Of a stretch of DNA of 6,128 bases, positions 1 to 5,969 are shown piece by piece (within the stretch, counting starts at the first letter, position 1; each line of letters opens with the position of its first letter). Both the position numbers and the translations under genes were made by a program. The DNA comes from an uncultured Bacteroidales bacterium (lineage in GTDB: Bacteria; Bacteroidota; Bacteroidia; Bacteroidales; ML635J-15). The stretch is from positions 3,877 through 10,004 of the forward strand of contig CAJOEG010000175.1 in NCBI GenBank assembly GCA_905233405.1, given 5' to 3'. The notes under the pieces were generated by a model. That model was not told where the DNA came from. It saw only the letters and a program-made list of their open reading frames with translations, and did not search any database.

Positions 1-693
1 AATCAGTTCTGCATTTTCCAATTCGCTTTCAGTCATTGCCGTTGGCGAAACAAACAGCTGATACCGCGCAACCTGCCCAGCGTACGACCACGTTATACCT
101 GCAGCAGTAGGACCAGCCGTTGCCGTAAGATTGGAAACCGCAGAACAAACATCATAAGTAACAAAACCAACCGCACTGCTCCATTCGCCATATATACTTG
201 CAGTACAATAACTGCGTATGTATGCATAATACCGGGTAGCGGGTGTAAGACCGCTTACTGTTTGCGTAGTAGAAGTCATAGCTATAGGCGATTCAGTTGC
301 CGTTGCCGGGTTCGACGATGTTGAAACCAATATGTCATACTTTACGCCATCGCCTGAAGTGCGTGTCAACAATACCGAAGAAGAACCTTGAACCTCAGCA
401 CTTAATGTACTTGTCTTGTCGCATGCTGTCACAAAACTTACAGCATTGCTCCATGCTCCGTGCCTATATTCGGAACAATAGCTTCGTATGTATGCGTAAT
501 ACTGTGTAGCAGGCGTAAGTCCAGTTATTGTCTGAGTTGTCGAGGTCATCTCTACAGGCGATTCGGTTGCATTAGCAGGATTTGAAGAAGTTGACACCAA
601 AACATCATACTTCACGCCACTGCCCGACGTACGGGTAATTGCAACCGACGTTGCCATAGGCGAACCTACACTTATTGCAGCGGTAGCCGTACA
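1..693 (-). repeat. Fibronectin-III-like modules, two complete and one cut by the window edge
   Basis: Modules start at C617 (nt 693), C707 (nt 423) and C799 (nt 147), a period of 90-92 residues. The first two share a core of 54 residues (636-689 and 726-779; 46 identical by eye) including SGxGVKYD(V/I)LVSTSSNP and GLTPAT.YYAYIRSYC. The third (CSAVSNLTATAG, then ITWSYAG and YQLFVSP) is more divergent and runs off the left edge. GLTP.T.Y...(V/I)R is the usual signature of the fibronectin-III F strand region in bacterial extracellular proteins. Confidence 0.8.
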
Positions 694-2541
694 AGGTGTA
701 GAAACCTCTATGTCATCGACAGCAACAGGAGGCTGCGTTCCACCAGAATTGTCATTTCTCCAATAGAATACAAGGTTGTACTCTCCTGCAGACGGGACAT
801 TTACAGTCCGCGAATTTACCTGCCAGTCTGATTGCAAGTTCAATTTTGAACCGCTATCCACTGCAATCCAATCCGTAGGAGTATTCGTTGTTGTTATACT
901 ATTAGTAGTTCCTGCATTTAGAGATTCCACAGATGACGGGACTAAAAAAACTCGCATATAATCATAAGTGCTCTCACCATATCCTTTCCACTTGAACGAA
1001 ACTACATAGTTGCCAGCACTTGCAAATGTAAGATTTCGATATGCATATACAGAAGAGGCTGCATTGGGAGTAGTAGATATTTTAATCGTATAGGCATTCG
1101 AAGATCCGTCATTGGTAATATACAGAGACTTGGAAGAACTGCTATAAGTAGAAGTTCCAATCATCCAGTAGTTTGCCTGCGTTCCGTTAGCCTTCGTCCA
1201 TTTGACATTCTCGGTTGTATTTTCAAAATTACACGTATAAGGAACAGATGCCGCAACAGGCAAATACTTCACGCTTACATTATCGACAGCAGCAGGGGGA
1301 TTGTAGTCGCCACCTTGAACAGAACCATCGGTTTTCCAATAAAATACGAGATAGTAGGTTCCAGTTGAAGATAGCGAAACAGTTTGCGTTTTAGTCTGCC
1401 ATCCTGTCTGCCGGCCCAAATTTGTTCCGCCATCAATTGCAATCCAGCCGCTCGGATATGAAGATGTCGTAATGCTATTAACAGCCAACTGCGACCGTCC
1501 AGCCAAATTGGGAGACAAGGAGGCAGGAATAAGAAATGCTCTTAAATAATCGCAACCAGATTCGCCCTGGCACTTCCAGTTGTACGAAACCTTATAACTA
1601 CCTGTTGCTTGAACATTCAATGCCCTTATGGCATAAATAAACTGAGCACCACTATTATAAGCATTTGTTGTACCGTTGTCATTCGACACGTATAATGACT
1701 TGGAACCGCCATTGTTGGTAGCCGAGCCAATAAACCATCCATCTACAGCGTTACCGAATGCCCATTTGCCGTTTTCGGTAGTATTCTCAAAATCGCAAGT
1801 ATATGGAAGATTTGCAGCAGCGGCGATAGTCTTCAATGGGTCGGGAATAAACGAATAGTATCGTCCCGAACCTGGGAATACACTATATGTAGTAGTCCAA
1901 GCACTCGTTACATAAGTTGCCTCATGAAGACCTGGATCCACATACCAGATTTTACTGCCATCGGCATTTACCATTCCTACCTGGTAACCGCTCGGCACAG
2001 ACTGATAACTAGAATCTGTTCCATATACAATCCTAATTTCATTAGACCCCTGAAACAATAACATCTGAAACTGAATATAATTTGTTCCAGAAGAATTCGA
2101 AGTTGTATGCAAAAGAAACTCCACTACCCTTATAAGATTATTTTGAGTTCCTACCAGTCCTGTCCTGACATAGCCTCCTGCTCCAGTCGACATATCTTTT
2201 CCAACACCAACAATTTTAGGATTGTTTAGAGATAAATTGGATCCCAGTGGACTGGAATAATTTGTACCGACAACGGTACTACCCAATCGCAAAATACCAT
2301 TGGAGTTCACCGAAAACTGCGTATATGCCACACCGTCGTAGTAAAACGTAAAACCTATGTCGACGACTTCCGACGCCCCGTCATCCACACCTGAACCTAT
2401 AAGTTGACTGGTTGTAGCATACCACGAAGTAGTTGTTCCCGTATCGAACCTATAGTTCTCAAAAACTTGTCCAAAAGCAGTAACACCCGAAAGCATCACC
2501 AACATCAAGACCAAAATACCAAAGCGTATTTTATTTCTCAT
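1..2541 (-). CDS. Large secreted modular surface protein with jelly-roll-like repeats and fibronectin-III modules (C-terminus off the left edge)
   Basis: The minus strand is open for 847 codons from ATG at 2541-2539 to the window edge; the C-terminus is not seen. The start is firm: an in-frame TAG lies at 2565-2563 with no other ATG between. Residues 1-24 form a classical signal peptide (basic MRNKIR, hydrophobic core, AFG before Q25). Residues 26-245 include GFTFYYDGVAYTQFSVNSNG, the beta-sandwich pattern common at the N-terminus of Bacteroidota surface proteins. Two repeats follow (from P246 and P434), each opening PYTC(D/N)FENTTEN and closing with (A/V)AVD(N/D)(I/V), which resembles choice-of-anchor J / MAM-like jelly rolls. 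From C617, C707 and C799 come fibronectin-III-like modules with GLTPAT.YYAYIRSYC. No catalytic motif is visible. Family knowledge suggests adhesion or glycan/protein binding outside the cell. Export by the type IX system is plausible, but the C-terminal sorting domain that would show it is outside the window. It is transcribed divergently from the carrier gene. Confidence 0.9.
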   Translation of the reverse strand, partial: MRNKIRFGILVLMLVMLSGVTAFGQVFENYRFDTGTTTSWYATTSQLIGSGVDDGASEVVDIGFTFYYDGVAYTQFSVNSNGILRLGSTVVGTNYSSPLGSNLSLNNPKIVGVGKDMSTGAGGYVRTGLVGTQNNLIRVVEFLLHTTSNSSGTNYIQFQMLLFQGSNEIRIVYGTDSSYQSVPSGYQVGMVNADGSKIWYVDPGLHEATYVTSAWTTTYSVFPGSGRYYSFIPDPLKTIAAAANLPYTCDFENTTENGKWAFGNAVDGWFIGSATNNGGSKSLYVSNDNGTTNAYNSGAQFIYAIRALNVQATGSYKVSYNWKCQGESGCDYLRAFLIPASLSPNLAGRSQLAVNSITTSSYPSGWIAIDGGTNLGRQTGWQTKTQTVSLSSTGTYYLVFYWKTDGSVQGGDYNPPAAVDNVSVKYLPVAASVPYTCNFENTTENVKWTKANGTQANYWMIGTSTYSSSSKSLYITNDGSSNAYTIKISTTPNAASSVYAYRNLTFASAGNYVVSFKWKGYGESTYDYMRVFLVPSSVESLNAGTTNSITTTNTPTDWIAVDSGSKLNLQSDWQVNSRTVNVPSAGEYNLVFYWRNDNSGGTQPPVAVDDIEVSTPCTATAAISVGSPMATSVAITRTSGSGVKYDVLVSTSSNPANATESPVEMTSTTQTITGLTPATQYYAYIRSYCSEYRHGAWSNAVSFVTACDKTSTLSAEVQGSSSVLLTRTSGDGVKYDILVSTSSNPATATESPIAMTSTTQTVSGLTPATRYYAYIRSYCTASIYGEWSSAVGFVTYDVCSAVSNLTATAGPTAAGITWSYAGQVARYQLFVSPTAMTESELENAELI
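697..1806 (-). repeat. Two tandem ~188-residue jelly-roll-like (choice-of-anchor J-type) repeats
   Basis: Within the surface protein, residues 246-433 (nt 1806-1243) and 434-615 (nt 1242-697) align along their whole length. Shared blocks in order are PYTC(D/N)FENTTEN.KW, S(K)SLY(V/I)(S/T)ND, Y.VS(Y/F).WK..GES..DY(L/M)R.FL(I/V)P, a (S/T)..(G/D)WIA(I/V)D.G..L block, W (Q) T/V.. and Y.LVFYW(K/R).D followed by PP.AVD. The conserved aromatic and Trp positions fit a beta-sandwich carbohydrate- or protein-binding fold. The family assignment is from motif recall, not a profile search. Confidence 0.75.
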
Positions 2542-2631
2542 ATCAATAAATTTTATTCGTTTCTAAACCTTAAAATTCGTGAGGCAAGCATCAAAAAAGA
2601 AAACAATACCTCTAATAAATATAAAAACGCG

Positions 2632-2663
2632 CAAATATACAAACACGAATTTAAATTAACAAG
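2632..2663 (-). promoter_or_regulatory. Bacteroidota-type promoter for the surface protein gene
   Basis: Read on the minus strand, a -33-like CTTG (2663-2660) is followed after 20 bases by TATATTTG (2639-2632), a full match to the -7 consensus TAnnTTTG. Consensus spacing is about 19-21 bases. Initiation would fall near 2625, giving a leader of roughly 85 bases that is A/T-rich and lacks a clear Shine-Dalgarno sequence, as is normal in this phylum. Confidence 0.6.
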
Positions 2664-2893
2664 TAAATGTTAAAAAATCATCAAAAAAACGAAAACGTTT
2701 CCAATTCAGAATCTCTCCGTCAACCTCAAACATTAATGACAATTAAGCTAAAAAACTAATGCTTGTTAACTGCCTAAAATTGTTTTCGGACTTAAACACA
2801 GAAACCTATATACCAAAAATTTGTCTTATATTTCCTCTAAAGAAAAATTATAATATATTGACTATCAACGCCAAATTTTCTTTATTATACTGG

Positions 2894-2916
2894 CATAAAA
2901 ATCAATAATTTTTATG
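2894..2916. repeat. Perfect 9-bp inverted repeat with 5-base loop, upstream of the carrier gene
   Basis: The arms CATAAAAAT (2894-2902) and ATTTTTATG (2908-2916) are exact reverse complements around the loop CAATA. The last three bases of the right arm are an ATG that is directly followed by TAA (2917-2919). The stem is only 2 G-C pairs out of 9, so it is a poor terminator. It could be an operator for a dimeric regulator or an mRNA element at the 5' end of the carrier transcript. It may also be chance in A/T-rich DNA. Confidence 0.5.
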
Positions 2917-2924
2917 TAAGTTAA

Positions 2925-4511
2925 GTACCGCATACATACGTAATTGTATTCTCAATCATAATCATCGCCGCCATACTCACGTGGATTGTTCCTGCAGGGC
3001 AATTCGAGCGCACGACTAAAGCATTGGCCGACGGCAGTTCCACAACGGTAATCGTCGAAAACTCCTACCACGAAGTCGATGCAAGTCTACAGACCTGGCA
3101 GATTTTTACGTCAATCTTCGACGGATTCAAGAAGCAAGCTGGAATTATCGCCTTTATTCTGCTCGTTGGCGGCAGTTTCTGGATTCTGAACGAAAGCCGC
3201 GCACTAGCAGCTGGTATAAACTCGTTCCTGCGCTTCAGCCGAAAACTTGAGAAATGCAAATTTCTACAGAAAATCGGTGTAAACAACATAATCATGGTAC
3301 TGATAATGACACTGTTCAGTGCCTTCGGTGCCATTTTCGGCATGAGCGAGGAAACAATAGCCTTCGTAATAATATTCGTACCATTGGCAATATCAATGGG
3401 TTACGACTCGATTACAGGACTTTGCATGGTGTATGTGGCTGCGCACCTTGGTTTTGCCGGAGCAATATTCAATCCGTTCACTATTGGAATCGCACAAGGA
3501 ATGTCGGACTTGCCTTTGTTCAGCGGATGGGAATACAGGTTCGTTTGCTGGCTGATAATCAACACTGTTGGCTTCGCATTTATATTATGGTATGCCTCGC
3601 GCATAAAGAAGAATCCGCAGAAGAGCCTCACCTACTCCATCGACGAATACTGGCGTAAAAACAACAGCAGTCACTCCGACGACATCGAGTACTACACACC
3701 AAAATCGGCTTGGGCAAGCTACATTATCGTTTCCATTGCAGTAATACTTTTCTCGGTCTTCTACCCCATTTCGAGCCTTAAGGTCGGAAATGCCGAATTT
3801 GAGTTTGCTGCAATACCAATAGTTTCGGGACTTTTCATTATCACATCCTTCTTTATGTTGCGCAAGTCGGTTCATTTCTACATAATCAACCTACTTATGT
3901 TCACCGTATTGTACCTGATTGTAGGAGTTATGGGCTACGGCTGGTATGTAGAAGAAATCGGCGGACTATTCCTTGCAATGGGCATAGCCGCAGGAATAGC
4001 GATGGACAGGTCGGCAAACGACATTGTAAAAATGTTTCTCGACGGAGCGAAAGACATTTTCTCGGCTGCTTTCGTCGTCGGTCTGGCAGGTGGTATCATA
4101 GCAATCCTTACCAACGGCAACATCATCGACACCATAATGAACAGCCTTTCGAACGGAATGCAGGATACAGGCAAGGAAGCATCATTGTCGATAATGTACG
4201 GAATACAGACATTCTTGAACATAATAATTCCGTCTGGTTCGGCAAAGGCCGCACTCACGATGCCAATTATGGCACCATTCTCCGACCTTGTCGAAATTTC
4301 GCGACAGACAACCGTCCTCGCCTTCCAGTTCGGCGACGGCTTCACCAATATGATAACCCCAACATCAGGCGTACTTATCGGTGCTCTTGGAATGGCAAAA
4401 ATTCCGTACAACCTGTGGTTCAAGTTCATCTGGAAATTTATGCTGGTGCTTATTGCACTCGGTTTCCTGCTCTGCCTGCCGACATTATACATGACCTTAA
4501 ACGGATTCTAG
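2925..4511 (+). CDS. YfcC/DcuC-family inner-membrane carrier, start codon not identifiable
   Basis: This is a polytopic carrier of the YfcC (C4-dicarboxylate anaerobic carrier-like) family. Relatives are annotated as amino-acid or short-chain acid transporters or antiporters; the substrate cannot be read here. The first conventional start is TTG at 3024 (495 residues). The frame is open back to 2925 and encodes VPHTYVIVFSIIIIAAILTW, then IVPAGQFER: the conserved family N-terminus and first membrane helix. Both starts are therefore awkward: in-frame TAA lies at 2922-2924 and no ATG, GTG or TTG occurs between 2925 and 3023. Counting from TTG, visible family blocks are TWQIF near 24, GIIAFILLVGG near 39, FGMSEET (105-111), GFAGAIFNPF (143-152), PSGSAKAAL from P403 and TPTSGVLIGALGM from T445. 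About 12 hydrophobic segments are visible and there is no internal stop. It ends 3 bases before the next gene, so the two are probably co-transcribed. If translation really starts at TTG 3024, helix 1 is lost and the protein may not function. Confidence 0.85.
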   Translation, partial: VPHTYVIVFSIIIIAAILTWIVPAGQFERTTKALADGSSTTVIVENSYHEVDASLQTWQIFTSIFDGFKKQAGIIAFILLVGGSFWILNESRALAAGINSFLRFSRKLEKCKFLQKIGVNNIIMVLIMTLFSAFGAIFGMSEETIAFVIIFVPLAISMGYDSITGLCMVYVAAHLGFAGAIFNPFTIGIAQGMSDLPLFSGWEYRFVCWLIINTVGFAFILWYASRIKKNPQKSLTYSIDEYWRKNNSSHSDDIEYYTPKSAWASYIIVSIAVILFSVFYPISSLKVGNAEFEFAAIPIVSGLFIITSFFMLRKSVHFYIINLLMFTVLYLIVGVMGYGWYVEEIGGLFLAMGIAAGIAMDRSANDIVKMFLDGAKDIFSAAFVVGLAGGIIAILTNGNIIDTIMNSLSNGMQDTGKEASLSIMYGIQTFLNIIIPSGSAKAALTMPIMAPFSDLVEISRQTTVLAFQFGDGFTNMITPTSGVLIGALGMAKIPYNLWFKFIWKFMLVLIALGFLLCLPTLYMTLNGF

Positions 4512-4514
4512 GCA

Positions 4515-4991
4515 ATGGAAGCAAACGAAATAATTTGCCCCGACTGCTGCAACTGGATAAACCTGTTCGGTCTTATCACAATAGTGCTGATATTGGTCCC
4601 CAACATCATATACGCCATAAAGTTCCGAGGCAAAGAGATAAAATGCAACTGCTGCCGCTCAATGTATATCATTGAACAAATTGGCAGATACGGTTCAATG
4701 TTCCTGATGGTGTTCAACATTGGGATTGCAGAATTCGGTTTTGCCTCGACACAGCATTTTGTCGCCTACCTTATTGCCAATGCAACGCTACTACTGGCAT
4801 ATTTTATTGTGTATGCGCTGTATTTCAAACAACAAACGAACTGGAAAAGCATGGCATTGGCAATAATTCCATCATGCCTGTTTTTAATCGACGGCATTCT
4901 GCTGAGACATTATCTGCTGGTAAGTTTTGCAATAATATTTGCTCTGGCACACATCTGCATTACGAGAAAGGACAGTTGCAGCGTACAATAG
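4515..4991 (+). CDS. Conserved hypothetical polytopic membrane protein with two Cys clusters
   Basis: This 158-residue protein starts at ATG 4515, 3 bases after the stop of the carrier gene, which argues for translational coupling in one operon. Hydrophobic segments lie near residues 17-35, 61-76, 83-103, 113-130 and 133-148, so 4-5 membrane helices are expected, with no signal peptide. It carries a short N-terminal CPDCC cluster (C8, C11, C12) and a CNCC cluster (C44, C46, C47). The block IIEQIGRYGSMFLMVFNIGI (52-71), with LAIIPS and LLRHYLLV later, resembles an uncharacterised family of small membrane proteins seen in gut anaerobes. I know of no assigned function. The neighbour suggests, without proving, a link to the carrier. 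The cysteines could bind metal or be redox-active, though a helix between them would put the clusters on opposite membrane faces. Confidence 0.85.
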   Translation: MEANEIICPDCCNWINLFGLITIVLILVPNIIYAIKFRGKEIKCNCCRSMYIIEQIGRYGSMFLMVFNIGIAEFGFASTQHFVAYLIANATLLLAYFIVYALYFKQQTNWKSMALAIIPSCLFLIDGILLRHYLLVSFAIIFALAHICITRKDSCSVQ

Positions 4992-5002
4992 AATGATTTA
5001 AT

Positions 5003-5019
5003 TTTCCGAACAACGGAAA
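5003..5019. repeat. Inverted repeat TTTCCG-N5-CGGAAA between the membrane protein gene and mtgA
   Basis: Perfect 6-bp arms (5003-5008 and 5014-5019) flank AACAA. The repeat starts 11 bases after the upstream stop and ends 11 bases before the mtgA -7 element, where the -33 region would sit. There is no following T-run on either strand, so it is not a convincing intrinsic terminator. A repressor or activator site at the mtgA promoter is equally possible. Confidence 0.4.
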
Positions 5020-5030
5020 CAATATTGTCA

Positions 5031-5038
5031 TACCTTTG
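5031..5038 (+). promoter_or_regulatory. -7 element of the mtgA promoter
   Basis: TACCTTTG matches the Bacteroidota -7 consensus TAnnTTTG and is followed by CAC, as in the hldD promoter. No good TTG or TTTG is found 19-21 bases upstream; that spot is occupied by the inverted repeat 5003-5019. Initiation near 5045 would leave a leader of under 20 bases before ATG 5062. Confidence 0.6.
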
Positions 5039-5061
5039 CACCCCGAATAATATAACAACCG

Positions 5062-5868
5062 ATGGCAAAAAACAAGGCTAGCAAAGCCACACAAAAAGCA
5101 CCTAAGACAAAGAACGGTGGCAAGTCCGTATTCCGCAAGATTATGAAGGTAATCTTCATTACAATTCTTTGCATATTCGGACTTAACCTACTCACAACCA
5201 TACTATACCGTTGGATAAATCCGCCCATTACACTTACCATGATTTCTCGTTCAGTATTCGAAGGCGAATCGCTGAAGAAGGAATGGAAATCACTTGATGA
5301 AATTTCACCATACCTTGTCGATGCATCGGTTGCAAGCGAAGACAATATGTTTCTGGGACACAATGGTTTCGACCGCGTAGCCATTGACATTGCCATCGAA
5401 GAACACAAGTCGGGCAAAAGCAACCGTGGAGGAAGCGGAATTTCACAGCAGACGGCAAAGAATGTGTTTCTGTGGCAAGGCCGTTCGTGGATACGCAAAG
5501 GGCTCGAAGTATATCAGACTTTTCTTATCGAGCTGTTCTGGTCGAAAGAACGCATTATGGAAGTATATCTCAACGTCATAGAGATGGGGTCAGGCATTTA
5601 TGGAGCCGAAGCGGCTGCGCAAGAATATTTCCACAAAAGTGCCAAAGACCTTACCCAAGCCGAAGCCTCGCAAATTGTTGCAGCCTACCCCAATCCCCGT
5701 GACCCGAAGCGCAGTCCCAAGAAAGCCTCTGCCCGTGCAGCAAAAATCAGAAACCTCATGAACCTTATCGGTCCAATAAAGTTCGACGACGAAAGCATAG
5801 CACAGTGGGAAGAACGCTACGAAAAATACAAGGATGCCTATTTCAAAAAGAAAAAAAAGAGCAACTAA
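5062..5868 (+). CDS. mtgA: Monofunctional peptidoglycan glycosyltransferase MtgA (GT51)
   Basis: The enzyme polymerises lipid II into glycan strands at the periplasmic face of the inner membrane. The 268-residue length and the absence of a transpeptidase domain identify the monofunctional form. The Lys-rich N-terminus (1-29) is followed by one membrane anchor at about 30-48, giving N-in topology. GT51 motifs are present in order: EDNMFLGHNGFD (93-104; catalytic Glu93, Asp94), GGSGISQQTAKN (122-133), RKGLE (144-148; second catalytic Glu148) and KERIMEVYLNVIEMG (161-175), then YGAEAAAQEYFHK. The usual GGST is GGSG here (Gly125). The C-terminus ends in a lysine run encoded by an A-rich tract (about 5846-5859). 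ATG 5062 sits just downstream of a TACCTTTG element and gives the complete basic tail plus anchor, so the start is well supported. It appears to be transcribed separately from the upstream carrier operon. Confidence 0.95.
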   Translation: MAKNKASKATQKAPKTKNGGKSVFRKIMKVIFITILCIFGLNLLTTILYRWINPPITLTMISRSVFEGESLKKEWKSLDEISPYLVDASVASEDNMFLGHNGFDRVAIDIAIEEHKSGKSNRGGSGISQQTAKNVFLWQGRSWIRKGLEVYQTFLIELFWSKERIMEVYLNVIEMGSGIYGAEAAAQEYFHKSAKDLTQAEASQIVAAYPNPRDPKRSPKKASARAAKIRNLMNLIGPIKFDDESIAQWEERYEKYKDAYFKKKKKSN

Positions 5869-5969
5869 CACACTATAATTATCCACAAAATCCAAACAAT
5901 CTCATTTTTGGCGATGTCACTGCCGATTAATGATTAATTGTTTTAACTTTGCACAAAATTTCAAACACA
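5869..5969 (+). promoter_or_regulatory. mtgA-hldD intergenic region with -7 element TAACTTTG
   Basis: TAACTTTG at 5944-5951 fits TAnnTTTG and is followed by CAC, just like the mtgA element. It would start transcription about 10-15 bases upstream of ATG 5970. In the -33 zone there is no clear TTTG at the right distance (TTTG at 5907-5910 is 33 bases away). Instead there is a tandem GATTAAT (5925-5931 and 5932-5938), which also reads as the palindrome ATTAAT-G-ATTAAT. No intrinsic terminator for mtgA is visible. Confidence 0.55.

Larger units (their letters stand above)
2542..2924. other. Divergent A+T-rich intergenic region
   Basis: About 380 bases separate the divergent surface protein and carrier genes. 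The left part holds the leader and promoter of the surface gene. Around 2691-2702 lies a near-palindromic GAAAACGTTTCC. The rest is low-complexity A/T sequence with no convincing coding potential. On the plus strand I find no full TAnnTTTG: the nearest is TATATTTC at 2827-2834 without a -33 partner, so the promoter of the carrier operon is unresolved. The right end carries a perfect inverted repeat (2894-2916). Confidence 0.7.

Noticed and set aside
1..693. Direct DNA repeats of about 270 bases as a CRISPR-like or mobile array
   Set aside because: They are in-frame protein module repeats of one long coding sequence, with synonymous differences and no spacer structure.
2404..2673. An 89-codon plus-strand open frame across the start of the surface protein gene
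   Set aside because: It crosses from antisense of the signal-peptide region into A/T-rich leader DNA, giving a Lys/Asn-rich low-complexity product with no start signals.
2858..2891. TTGACT ... TATACT as a sigma70-like promoter for the carrier
   Set aside because: The spacing is 22 bases rather than 17, and this phylum uses a TTTG/TAnnTTTG promoter instead.
3935..4492. A 185-codon minus-strand open frame inside the carrier gene
   Set aside because: It is fully antisense to a conserved carrier, lacks a promoter and any family motif, and is the usual shadow of codon bias on the opposite strand.
5028..5498. A 156-codon minus-strand open frame over the 5' half of mtgA
   Set aside because: The plus strand has all GT51 motifs in order; the antisense frame has no recognisable domain.
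5905..5923. T-run and GGC...GCC after mtgA as an intrinsic terminator
   Set aside because: The T-run precedes rather than follows the weak 3-bp stem, so it does not fit a terminator on the plus strand.
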